Positions 33,022-41,104 of a stretch of DNA of 53,231 bases are shown here, piece after piece (position 1 is the first letter of the stretch; each line of letters begins with the position of its first letter). This DNA is from Spirochaetota bacterium. Lineage in GTDB: Bacteria; Spirochaetota; Spirochaetia; SPDA01; JAJSAL01. The stretch is taken from positions 1 to 53,231 of the forward strand of contig JAJSAL010000182.1 in NCBI GenBank assembly GCA_024274705.1, given 5' to 3'. Made by a program: the position numbers and the translations under genes. The notes beneath the pieces were generated by a model. The model saw only the letters and a program-made list of their open reading frames with translations, was not told where the DNA came from and made no database searches.

Positions 33022-36000
33022 AACTTCAATTTGACCCGAACCTTGACTTCCAACGCGAGGCGATCAACGCCGTGGTGGACCTCTTCGAGGGCCAGGAAGT
33101 CTGCCGCACCAACTTCACCGTTATGCCTTTGAAATATGATCCGCATGCTGCCCTGCCCGGAATGGAGAACGACCTTGGCATCGGCAACCGCCTGCGCCTC
33201 CTGGACGAAGATATCCACGGGAACGTCAAGAAGATACAACTCCGCAACGGTCTTGCTCCCTCTGAGTCATTCGAGTCGATGGACTTTACGGTGGAGATGG
33301 AGACAGGAACGGGCAAGACCTACGTTTATCTGCGAACGATCTTCGAGATGAACCGGCTCTACGGCTTCACGAAGTTCATCATCGTGGTTCCCTCGGTAGC
33401 GATCAAGGAGGGTGTGTACAAATCGCTCCAGATGACTGAAGTGCACTTCAAGGGTCTTTACGACAACGTTCAGTTCGACTACTTCGTGTATGATTCACAG
33501 AAACTCGGCCAGGTCCGTAACTTCGCCACCAGCGACTACATTCAGATCATGGTCATCAATATCGATGCCTTCCGCAAGAGTTTCACCGACCCCGAGAAGG
33601 AAGACAAGGCCAACATCATCCACCGGCCCCACGACCGCATGACCGGCAGCCGACCAATCGAGTTTATCCAGGCGACGAACCCTATTGTCATTATCGACGA
33701 ACCGCAGAGCGTGGATACCACAGAAAAAAGCAAAGAGGCCATCTGCTCCCTCAACCCCATCTGCTCCCTCCGTTACTCAGCCACGCACGTGGACAAACAC
33801 CACATGATGTACAAGCTCGATTCGGTGGACGCCTACGAACGGAAGCTGGTCAAACAGATCGAAGTGGCGGGGATCGAAGTGAAGGACAGCCACAACAAGG
33901 CGTACATCAAGCTCCTGAATGTGGACAACAGGAACAGCCCGATCCGCGCCCAAATCGAGGTGGATATCGTCCAGCAGAGCGGCGAAGTGGCCCGAAAAAG
34001 GAAGTGGGTCCGAAGCGGCGATGATTTGCTGGACCTCTCCGGCGGCAGGAGCGTGTATGACGGCTATATTATCGAGGACATCTACTGCGAGAAAGACAAC
34101 GAGTACATCAGCTTCACCAGCAAGCCGGAATTCCTGCGGTTGAACCAGGCTACCGGCGATGTGAACGACAACGAGTACAAACGGCTCCAGATTCGCAGGA
34201 CCATCGAGGAACACCTGGACAAGGAGATGCAGCTCCGGCCGAAGGGAATAAAATTGCTGAGTTTGTTCTTTATCGACCGGGTAGCGAATTATCGCTGGTA
34301 CGACGACGAAGGCAATCCGCGTCCAGGTAAGTATGCCCTTATATTCGAGGAAGAATACAAACGTGCGTGCGCCAAACCGAAGTATCACACCCTGTTCGAA
34401 GCGGCGGACCTGGAGACCGCAGCCGAGGGTGTTCATAACGGATACTTCGCGGTGGATAAGAGGAAAACGGGATCCGGCCGAACGGTGGAGGTGTTCAAGG
34501 AGTCCCGCGGAACCGGGACCACGCAGGCTGACGAGAATGCCTACAAACTCATCATGCAGGACAAGGAGAAGCTGCTCAGCTTCGACTCGAAGCTGAAGTT
34601 CATCTTTTCGCATTCAGCCCTGAGGGAAGGGTGGGATAACCCGAACGTGTTTCAGATATGCACCCTCAACGAGACAGGTTCAGCGATGAAGAAGCGGCAG
34701 GAGATCGGCCGGGGTCTCCGGATCGCCGTGAACCAGGATGGCGAGAGGGTTCATGGCTTCGACGTGAACAGGCTGACCGTGATGGCTAATGAATCATATG
34801 AAGATTTCGCCCGACAACTACAGAACGAGATCGAACAGGAAGAGGGTATCAAGTTCGGTGTGGTCGAGCCGCACATGTTCGCCAATATACCCGTTCCGAC
34901 GGACGATCATAAAACCGAGTACCTTGGCGTGGATACCTCGCGGAATGTGTGGTCCCACCTCAAGGAAAAGGGCTATATCGACGCCAACGGCAAAGTGCAG
35001 GATTCGCTTCGGGCGGATTTAAAGACCGGGGATGTCGATCTGCCGGAAGAGGTCGAAGACCACGCGGCGCAAATCACCTTCGTGCTCCGAAAGATCGCAG
35101 GCAACCTGAACATCAAGAACGCCGGCGACCGTAAGCGAGTCAAACTGAACAAAGCCGTATTCCTGGGTGAGGAGTTCAAGGAACTCTGGGAGCGCATCAA
35201 GTATCGCACGACCTTCCGGGTAAACTTCGATTCAGCGAAGCTGATCGGGAAATGCGTCGAGGAAATCCAGAGATCACTGGTGGTCGGCCGGGCCCGGTTC
35301 ATAACGCGAAAGGCACGTCTTGACGTGGATCGCGGCGGGGTACAACCCGATGTCGTTTATGAAAGCACATCCGTTTATGAAGCACGGGACTATCAGTTAC
35401 CGGACATTGTCAGTTACCTTCAGAACGAGACGAACCTGACCCGCCGCACTCTGGTGGAGATCCTTACGCGGAGCAGCCGGCTTCAGGACTTTAAAAATAA
35501 CCCGCAGAAATATATCGAGCAGGTGTTGGCGATCATCAGGCACCAGATGCGGCTTTTTATCGTTGACGGCATCAAATACCGGAGGCTCGGCGACGAGCAC
35601 TATTACGCCCAGGAACTGTTCGGGGAAAACGAACTGTACGGCTACCTCAGCAGGAACATGCTGGAAAGCAGGAAGTCTGTCTTCGATCATGTCGTCTACG
35701 ATTCGGATGTGGAAGCGGGGTTCGCCCGGTCCTTCGAGTTGAGCGACGAGGTGAAAGTTTATGCTAAGCTGCCCGGATGGTTCAGGATTGACACACCCCT
35801 TGGCAGCTATAACCCGGACTGGGCGGTCCTGGTGGAAATGGATGGGCGGGAGCGGCTCTACTTTGTTGTAGAGTCCAAGGGCGGCCTGTTCACTGACGCC
35901 CTTAGGCCCACGGAACAGGCAAAAATCGACTGCGGCCGGGAACATTTCAAGGCCCTCGGAACGGAAGTGGGGTTTACGGTGGCAAACAACTACGAGACCT

Positions 36001-36029
36001 TTTCGGAAAAGATCTCAGCTGCGGACTAA
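33018..36029 (+). CDS. Type III restriction subunit (Res-like)
   Basis: A 1003-residue helicase-nuclease. Walker A is METGTGKTYVYL (GTGKT at 97-101), the DEAD-like box reads IIDEPQSVD (near 227), motif V is SALREGWDNPNVF and motif VI is QEIGRGLRI (near 555). The C-terminal nuclease has YNPDWAVLVEMDG and VVESKG (about 930-957), the D...E-x-K of type III Res. With the Mod protein at 29462 it would form a type III restriction enzyme. It is the last gene of the operon. No palindromic insert was found in it, unlike most genes upstream. Confidence 0.93.
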   Translation: MKLQFDPNLDFQREAINAVVDLFEGQEVCRTNFTVMPLKYDPHAALPGMENDLGIGNRLRLLDEDIHGNVKKIQLRNGLAPSESFESMDFTVEMETGTGKTYVYLRTIFEMNRLYGFTKFIIVVPSVAIKEGVYKSLQMTEVHFKGLYDNVQFDYFVYDSQKLGQVRNFATSDYIQIMVINIDAFRKSFTDPEKEDKANIIHRPHDRMTGSRPIEFIQATNPIVIIDEPQSVDTTEKSKEAICSLNPICSLRYSATHVDKHHMMYKLDSVDAYERKLVKQIEVAGIEVKDSHNKAYIKLLNVDNRNSPIRAQIEVDIVQQSGEVARKRKWVRSGDDLLDLSGGRSVYDGYIIEDIYCEKDNEYISFTSKPEFLRLNQATGDVNDNEYKRLQIRRTIEEHLDKEMQLRPKGIKLLSLFFIDRVANYRWYDDEGNPRPGKYALIFEEEYKRACAKPKYHTLFEAADLETAAEGVHNGYFAVDKRKTGSGRTVEVFKESRGTGTTQADENAYKLIMQDKEKLLSFDSKLKFIFSHSALREGWDNPNVFQICTLNETGSAMKKRQEIGRGLRIAVNQDGERVHGFDVNRLTVMANESYEDFARQLQNEIEQEEGIKFGVVEPHMFANIPVPTDDHKTEYLGVDTSRNVWSHLKEKGYIDANGKVQDSLRADLKTGDVDLPEEVEDHAAQITFVLRKIAGNLNIKNAGDRKRVKLNKAVFLGEEFKELWERIKYRTTFRVNFDSAKLIGKCVEEIQRSLVVGRARFITRKARLDVDRGGVQPDVVYESTSVYEARDYQLPDIVSYLQNETNLTRRTLVEILTRSSRLQDFKNNPQKYIEQVLAIIRHQMRLFIVDGIKYRRLGDEHYYAQELFGENELYGYLSRNMLESRKSVFDHVVYDSDVEAGFARSFELSDEVKVYAKLPGWFRIDTPLGSYNPDWAVLVEMDGRERLYFVVESKGGLFTDALRPTEQAKIDCGREHFKALGTEVGFTVANNYETFSEKISAAD

Positions 36030-36074
36030 CATAGTTTGCCACACACGTAAAGTACACTTTTTCCTGAAATATAA

Positions 36075-36121
36075 CGGAAGTTCCCACTCCAACGGGGGAA
36101 GGTTCCGCCGTCTCCTTTTTT
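36075..36121 (+). terminator. Possible terminator after Res
   Basis: CGGAA (36075-36079) pairs with TTCCG (36103-36107) and TTCCC with GGGAA inside, with a small internal loop. A run of six T (36116-36121) begins 9 bases past the stem, farther than usual. It lies between the convergent Res and DeoR genes. Confidence 0.4.
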
Positions 36122-36128
36122 GTGGTAT

Positions 36129-36905
36129 TCAGACCAGGATCGCCTGGATATTGTTCTGTTCCATGGCTTCGATCATGTCCGAAGGCGCGTCTTTGTCGGA
36201 AATGATGATATCGATGTCTTTAACGGGTAGGAAAGTATCCAGGGAAACCTTGTTCCATTTGGATGAGTCGATCATTCCGATGTTTACCTGTGCCTTGCCG
36301 GCGATGTAGCTCTTCTGCTCGATAAACCCGGTGTGGATGTCGGTCAGCCCATGTTCTACGGTGAATCCGTATGCACCGTAAAAGGCTTTACTGATGTTAC
36401 AGTCCTTGATCACATTCGCTGATGATGCGCCTAAGGTGGAAAAAGATTCCCGTTTCAGAAAACCGCCCATGACAAAGATATTGATGGATGTGTGGTGAGA
36501 AAGATAGGAAGCAATTTCTATACTGGGAGTGATGATGGTGATATCGTTTTTATTCTGAAGAAACAAGCGGATAACGGTTGCGGTGGTTCCCCCGTCGATG
36601 AAAACAGCCTCTCCGTCTACGATCAGTTCCGCAGCAGCCTTAGCCATCCGTTCTTTTTCTTCCGAGTGTTTTTTCATTCGTAAATTAAAGGGTATCTCCG
36701 GGGAGTTCTGATCTGCAGCCATTGCGCCGCCGTGTGTCCTGATGAGCAGCCCCCTTCGTTCCAGTTCGTTCAGGTCGTTCCGGATGGTAACGTTGGAGAC
36801 GCTGAAGAGCTGGCACAACTCTTTTACGGTAATCCTGCCGTACTCTTGTAAAAGCTCTATAATATGCTGCTGTCGCTCTTCGATAAATTTATTCTCTTCT
36901 GCCAT
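36129..36905 (-). CDS. DeoR-family sugar regulator
   Basis: A 258-residue repressor with a DeoR winged helix (QQHIIELLQEYGRITVKELC, then VSNVTIRNDLNELERRGLL, residues 13-57) and a sugar-phosphate-sensing DeoRC domain (FIDGGTTATVIRLFL, then the C-terminal SDKDAP). It is divergent from the UroD-kinase-ABC transporter operon and is its likely regulator. The effector is probably a phosphorylated product of the FGGY kinase. Its -10 box lies about 12 bases from the ATG and no ribosome site is visible, so the mRNA may be almost leaderless. Confidence 0.92.
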   Translation of the reverse strand: MAEENKFIEERQQHIIELLQEYGRITVKELCQLFSVSNVTIRNDLNELERRGLLIRTHGGAMAADQNSPEIPFNLRMKKHSEEKERMAKAAAELIVDGEAVFIDGGTTATVIRLFLQNKNDITIITPSIEIASYLSHHTSINIFVMGGFLKRESFSTLGASSANVIKDCNISKAFYGAYGFTVEHGLTDIHTGFIEQKSYIAGKAQVNIGMIDSSKWNKVSLDTFLPVKDIDIIISDKDAPSDMIEAMEQNNIQAILV

Positions 36906-36916
36906 ATTCAGTTATT

Positions 36917-36945
36917 ACTATGTGAGGAATCGGAACGGTTGTCAA
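36917..36945 (-). promoter_or_regulatory. Candidate promoter of the DeoR gene
   Basis: On the minus strand TTGACA (plus-strand 36940-36945), a 17-bp spacer and CATAGT (plus-strand 36917-36922). It lies immediately before the gene start at 36905. Confidence 0.45.
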
Positions 36946-37014
36946 TACTATTGCATTTAATTAGCTTGTTTTTCAGGGAAAAATAAATAGGAAAAATAAA
37001 ATAATACAATAAAT

Positions 37015-37052
37015 CGAAAGTAAATTAAATGAAAACTTGACATACGAAAGTA
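37015..37052 (+). promoter_or_regulatory. Direct repeats, possible DeoR operator
   Basis: CGAAAGTA occurs at 37015-37022 and 37045-37052, exactly 30 bases apart (about three helical turns). One copy is upstream of the -35 box and one in the spacer of the sugar-operon promoter. DeoR proteins often bind spaced direct repeats, and the gene is adjacent. Assignment is inference. Confidence 0.45.
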
Positions 37053-37065
37053 CGCGTGGTTAAAT
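37037..37065 (+). promoter_or_regulatory. Promoter of the UroD-kinase-ABC operon
   Basis: TTGACA (37037-37042), a 17-bp spacer and TTAAAT (37060-37065) lie 27 bases before the chosen start at 37092. The region 36906-37079 is very AT-rich. Confidence 0.6.
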
Positions 37066-37091
37066 AAGAAAAGCAGTATATGGAGGGTAGT

Positions 37092-37496
37092 ATGAACAAA
37101 CGGGAACGGGTACAAAAAGTACTGGATAGAGAAAAAGTAGATTACCTGCCATCTCAAATTACGTTTGCGGATAGAACAAGGGACGGCGCAATAGCAAAAG
37201 CCATCGGCCTTCAGGAAACCCAGAGCCTGGACGATTATCTCGAGAATCACCTGGTAATAAGCCTTACCAAGGCGGATTACCCCCTGTTCTATCGGAACGA
37301 TATAAAACTCATGAAAGAGCTCGAAAAGAGGGGTACTGTAAAGTCGACGAAGAAAGGAAGGTCGTGTATGACAGCTGGGGCATGGGCGTTAAAGTCGGCG
37401 AGGATGGGTTCTTTGCGTGCTTCAACCCTATTGCGGAAAAACAGGACATCGAGTTTGCGGAAAAATGGATGCCCCAGCGAATCCACAAGGCGGTAA
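37092..37496 (+). CDS. UroD-like protein 1, N-terminal part (frameshifted)
   Basis: Start of a uroporphyrinogen-decarboxylase-fold protein (MNKRERVQKVLDREKVDYLP). I chose ATG 37092 because GGAGG at 37082-37086 precedes it; an earlier ATG at 37080 overlaps that site. The frame is good to about 37327 (KLMKELEK). After that it reads nonsense, while the true sequence continues one frame back as EGYCKVDEERKVVYDSWGMG. A single missing base in the AAAA run at 37324-37327 explains it. The last 55 or so residues here are therefore out of frame. Confidence 0.75.
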   Translation: MNKRERVQKVLDREKVDYLPSQITFADRTRDGAIAKAIGLQETQSLDDYLENHLVISLTKADYPLFYRNDIKLMKELEKRGTVKSTKKGRSCMTAGAWALKSARMGSLRASTLLRKNRTSSLRKNGCPSESTRR

Positions 37497-38251
37497 CTGC
37501 GGACACCCTGGAAGAGCGGGTGAGGCTGTGGACCCCGCCGGACCCGGCCCATCCGGGTAATTACGACTGGATGAAGAGGGACCTGGAGACCTACGGGGAT
37601 TACTTTGTGTTCCCTTCGGGCTATTTCGGTTTGTATGAACGGGCATACGGGATCATGAGCATTCCGGAAATGTTCATTGCCATGGCAGGCAGTCCGAAAG
37701 TGTTCGAAGAAATCATGGAAAAGATAACAGATTACAAAATCGAGGTAGCCAGGCGGATCGTCAAGATGAGTTTTACCGCAGGCCACATGGGAGATGACCT
37801 GGGAACCCAAGTGGGACCGTTTTTCTCTCCGGAAATGTTTAAGAGGCTGGTGAAGCCCCAGTATAGACGCCTTTTCCAGGTGTACAGGGATGCGGGATGG
37901 CACATGATGATGCACTCATGCGGCTGTGTTACCGAATTTCTTCCGGATCTTATCGAGGTGGGTCTCGATGTGCTGGAGCCGGTGCAGCCCTGCATGGATA
38001 TCGAATTCATCAAAAAGGAGTACGGAAAAGACCTGGTGTTCTGGGGAGGGATCGATACCCAGGAGCTGTTGCCCTATGCACCCCCGGATGAGGTGCGGAA
38101 AATGGCAGCTGAAACGATACGGACTCTTGCCAAGGGGGGAGGGCATATCATCGGGCCTGCCCAGGAAATCATGAAAGACGTACCCCTGGAAAACGTCATT
38201 GCCCTGGTGGAGACCATCGTTTCTGAACGGGAAAACGCTGCAACACTCTGA
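37364..38251 (+). CDS. UroD-like protein 1, C-terminal part
   Basis: Main body of the frameshifted gene. Joined to the first part it gives about 386 residues, close to its 381-residue paralogue at 45405. It contains the histidine/cysteine motif HSCGCVTEFLPDLIEVGLDV used for zinc in corrinoid methyltransferase relatives (MtaA/CmuA type), and GGIDTQELLPYAPPDEV. Such proteins found with sugar transporters are unlikely to be haem enzymes; methyl transfer is an inference. The first codon here is a GTG without a ribosome site, so it is probably not a separate start. The FGGY kinase gene follows after 26 bases. Confidence 0.8.
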   Translation: MYDSWGMGVKVGEDGFFACFNPIAEKQDIEFAEKWMPQRIHKAVTADTLEERVRLWTPPDPAHPGNYDWMKRDLETYGDYFVFPSGYFGLYERAYGIMSIPEMFIAMAGSPKVFEEIMEKITDYKIEVARRIVKMSFTAGHMGDDLGTQVGPFFSPEMFKRLVKPQYRRLFQVYRDAGWHMMMHSCGCVTEFLPDLIEVGLDVLEPVQPCMDIEFIKKEYGKDLVFWGGIDTQELLPYAPPDEVRKMAAETIRTLAKGGGHIIGPAQEIMKDVPLENVIALVETIVSERENAATL

Positions 38252-38277
38252 TATAGAATAAGAATAAGGAGGACATC

Positions 38278-39834
38278 ATGGCTGGTACCTATCTGATCGG
38301 AGTGGACATCGGCACTACCGGTGCCAAAGGCATCATCTTTGACTGTAACGGAAATATCGTATCCAGCGGCTACTACGAGTATACCTGTACCTATCCCAGG
38401 CCCAACTGGGTTGAGCAGGATGTAGACCTTATTATCGGCAGGTCCCTGGATGCTACAGCCCAAGCTGTTTCCGACAGCGGTATCAACCCCGGGGAAATAG
38501 GGGCGATTTCTTTTTCCGCACAGCGGTGCTGTACGATATTCATCGATGATCACGATACTCTCATCCGGCCTATGATATCCTGGCAGGATAACCGTGCTGT
38601 CGAGGAAATGGAGTTCATACGTCAGAGAATCTCTCCGGAAGGTTTCTATAGGATAACATCCTTGCCTCTCAATACAACGTGGATGGTATCAAAGATCCTT
38701 TGGCTTAAAACTAAGGAACCGGATAACTGGAAAAAACTTGCTAAAATCGTTCAGCTTCAGGATTACGCCCTTAAAGCATGGGGGGTGGATGATTACCTGG
38801 AAGATATGTCGGATACAGGGTTTTCCGGGTTGTGGGACCCATTCGGTATGGAGTGGAGTGAAGAACTCCTGGACCTCCTGGGAATACGGAAAGAGTATTT
38901 TCCGGAAGTGGTGGCTTCCGGCACGAAAGCGGGTACCCTCTCGAAGGAAGCTGCCGACCGAACCGGGCTGAAGCCGGGTATCCCCCTGGTTGTCGGAGCG
39001 GGTGATCAGAACAGTGCGGCCGTGGGAGCCGGGGTTGTTCAGAAAGGATTCCTTTCCGTCTCCCTGGGAACCGGGGGTCTGGCAGCTGCGTATCTGGATG
39101 AGCCTTTCCGGGATTCCGGGTGTTTAAGCATGGTAACCAACCACGCAATAAAAGGGAAATGGCAGCTGGAAGGTCTCCAGGCAGGGGCCGCCAGCGTGTA
39201 CAAGTGGTTCAGGGACCAGTTTGCCTCCCTCGAAAGGGCATACGCGGAGAGTGCAGGGAAAGATGTCTACGAGATCCTGAATGATATGGTCGCCAAGGTA
39301 CCTGCAGGGGCAAAAGGTCTGGTAATGTTCCCCTATTTCGCCAGCGCCACAACACCCCGATGGAATCCCCATGCCCGGGGGATGATTGCAGGGCTTTCCT
39401 TTGCTCACGATAAAAACTGTGTCGCCCGGGCTTTTATGGAAGGGATTACCATGGAAGTCAAGGACATGCTCAAGTCGATGCTCAATTCAGGTATCCGGAT
39501 CGACAATGTGCATATTTTAGGGGGTCCCACAAAATCCCGGCTCTGGAACCAGATGCAGGCTGATATGTACAACCGGCCTGTGCAGACCCTGAAGACCACC
39601 GACGCAGCGCCTTTGGGCGCTGCCGTGTGCGCAGGAGTGGGGGTCGGCCTTTTCAATGATATTGTCGAAGGAGCAGGCCGCATGGTCCGGATAGATGAAA
39701 CCTTCGAACCGAATCCGGAAACCGCCGGGCTGTATGATGAATTATACTCCATATATTGCGGGATGTATGATGCACTGGCGGACAACAAGGTGTTTCAGGC
39801 AATCACTGCATTCCAGGAAAAGTATTCCGGATGA
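38278..39834 (+). CDS. FGGY-family carbohydrate kinase
   Basis: A 518-residue sugar kinase of the xylulokinase/glycerol kinase fold. The N-terminal phosphate loop is GVDIGTTGAKGIIFD (residues 8-22); the second domain has GAGDQNSAAVGAG and SLGTGG, then the C-terminal ILGGPTKSRLWNQMQADMYN with the adenosine motif. It phosphorylates an incoming sugar or polyol, probably the substrate of the ABC transporter encoded next. Xylulose is possible, but by eye the substrate cannot be fixed. AAGGAGG precedes the start. Confidence 0.9.
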   Translation: MAGTYLIGVDIGTTGAKGIIFDCNGNIVSSGYYEYTCTYPRPNWVEQDVDLIIGRSLDATAQAVSDSGINPGEIGAISFSAQRCCTIFIDDHDTLIRPMISWQDNRAVEEMEFIRQRISPEGFYRITSLPLNTTWMVSKILWLKTKEPDNWKKLAKIVQLQDYALKAWGVDDYLEDMSDTGFSGLWDPFGMEWSEELLDLLGIRKEYFPEVVASGTKAGTLSKEAADRTGLKPGIPLVVGAGDQNSAAVGAGVVQKGFLSVSLGTGGLAAAYLDEPFRDSGCLSMVTNHAIKGKWQLEGLQAGAASVYKWFRDQFASLERAYAESAGKDVYEILNDMVAKVPAGAKGLVMFPYFASATTPRWNPHARGMIAGLSFAHDKNCVARAFMEGITMEVKDMLKSMLNSGIRIDNVHILGGPTKSRLWNQMQADMYNRPVQTLKTTDAAPLGAAVCAGVGVGLFNDIVEGAGRMVRIDETFEPNPETAGLYDELYSIYCGMYDALADNKVFQAITAFQEKYSG

Positions 39835-39879
39835 AGAAGCAACATGACGGAATAAAAAGAAAATAAAAGTAATAAATAG

Positions 39880-39932
39880 TTGACAAATGTAAATTATATG
39901 ATACGCTGAATAAATCTATTCGGTGAGAATAG
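39880..39932 (+). promoter_or_regulatory. Possible internal promoter and hairpin before the binding-protein gene
   Basis: TTGACA (39880-39885) with a weak TACGCT (39902-39907) at 16 bp. Just after it CTATTC (39916-39921) pairs with GAATAG (39927-39932), a small hairpin or operator. The gap 39835-39970 holds nothing else. An extra start here would raise binding-protein expression. Confidence 0.35.
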
Positions 39933-39970
39933 AAAAAATAAGGAAACAGTTCTAATCAGGAGGAAAGGAA

Positions 39971-41035
39971 ATGAAAAAAGGCCTTATCGTTGCTTTTGTG
40001 CTCATCCTGGCTGTAGTGTTTACTCTTCCCGTGTTCAGCGGTGGAGAAAAAGAAGCAGCAAGCGGTACTAAAAAAGATCTGGTGATCGGCAAAATCCCTA
40101 TCACCATGGAAGCGAACTACCATCAGGCCCATGTAAAACATCTGATCGCTTATGCGAAAGAAGCCTATGGCGCGGACGTTACCGTTATCGATGGAGAGTT
40201 CAGTTCTGACGTGGCTATGAGTGCAGTGGAAACGTTCATCGCCCAGGGTGTGGATGGTATCCTGCTTCACTCCATCGATGAGAAGGTAATCGATTCCATG
40301 GCGAAAGAATCTCTTCGTGCCGACATTCCGATTGTAACGTTCTACATTCCAACAGCATCGAGGAGTGTCCCCCATATTCAGATCAATGAAGCGGAAACTT
40401 CCTTCCAGATGGGTGTAGCTGCTGCGAAGAAGTGGAAAGAATGGTATCCGGACCAGCCGATCTATATCGGTGTTATCGATTACCTGACCGTGGAAATCGT
40501 TCAGAAGCACCGGACCGGTCCCTTTATCGCCGGCGTCATGTCTATTGATCCGTCTGCCCAGGTGGTGAGCAAGCTAGAGGGAAGCGCGAGTGTCAACAAA
40601 GCCATGGAAGCCATGCAGGATATGCTCCAGGCACATCCTGAAGTGAACATCGTGTACGGAGCGAATGCGGATCATGCCCTCGGTGCCCTTGCCGCACTGG
40701 AAAACGCCGGACGGGGGAAAGCTGAAAACGGCAAATGTCTTACCGAAATCGTTGTGGGAACCGACGGCACCGAAGGGGAACTTCTTAAAGTGTATGATCC
40801 TTCAAGCTCCATGAAGATTACCCAGGGACTCCAGCCGGCGGTTAACGCGAAAGCTGAAATGGATATGCTCATGAAGATCATCAACGGCCAGGTCCCCAGG
40901 GATGAGTGGCTTGAACTGGACACCTATGACAAGTTCATCAGTTATTGGGATACACCGATCGAAGATGCACAGGAATTTATCTCGTACCAGTATTTCTCCG
41001 ACGTGGACTTAAAAGAAGCAATAGCTTCCAAATAA
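39971..41035 (+). CDS. Sugar ABC transporter substrate-binding protein
   Basis: A 354-residue ribose-type (pentose/hexose cluster) periplasmic binding protein. The signal peptide is MKKGLIVAFVLILAVVFTLP, then VFSGGEKEA; no lipobox cysteine is present, as is common in spirochaete binding proteins of this type. The mature part shows the two-lobe pattern, with AVETFIAQGVDGILLHSIDE (first lobe) and NIVYGANADHALGALAALEN (second lobe). An AGGAGG site is five to ten bases before the ATG. A strong stem-loop separates it from the permease gene, which would favour high binding-protein levels. Confidence 0.92.
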   Translation: MKKGLIVAFVLILAVVFTLPVFSGGEKEAASGTKKDLVIGKIPITMEANYHQAHVKHLIAYAKEAYGADVTVIDGEFSSDVAMSAVETFIAQGVDGILLHSIDEKVIDSMAKESLRADIPIVTFYIPTASRSVPHIQINEAETSFQMGVAAAKKWKEWYPDQPIYIGVIDYLTVEIVQKHRTGPFIAGVMSIDPSAQVVSKLEGSASVNKAMEAMQDMLQAHPEVNIVYGANADHALGALAALENAGRGKAENGKCLTEIVVGTDGTEGELLKVYDPSSSMKITQGLQPAVNAKAEMDMLMKIINGQVPRDEWLELDTYDKFISYWDTPIEDAQEFISYQYFSDVDLKEAIASK

Positions 41036-41061
41036 CACCACTAAAAGCAAACAACCTTTAC

Positions 41062-41087
41062 GGCTCCCGCTCCCCGGAGCGGGGGCC
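41062..41087 (+). other. GC-rich stem-loop after the binding-protein gene
   Basis: GGCTCCCGCTCC (41062-41073) pairs with GGAGCGGGGGCC (41076-41087): 12 bp including one G-U, with a tight loop. No T-run follows, so it is not a normal terminator. In such operons a stem here often stabilises the binding-protein message or attenuates the permease. Confidence 0.75.
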
Positions 41088-41104
41088 CTTCTTATGGGGT
41101 AGAA

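Noticed and set aside
23839..36029. Complete DISARM or BREX system
   Set aside because: There is a DrmD-like helicase, but no DUF1998 (DrmB), PglZ, BrxL or BrxC gene. The methyltransferase and Res pair are type III-like.
36030..36128. Integration (att) repeats bounding the defence operon
   Set aside because: No matching direct repeats were found between 23553-23838 and 36030-36128, and there is no integrase or tRNA gene nearby.
37320..37330. Programmed -1 frameshift in the UroD-like gene
   Set aside because: The site (GAA AAG) is not a heptameric slip site, and no downstream pseudoknot or upstream ribosome-like site is obvious. The paralogue needs no shift.
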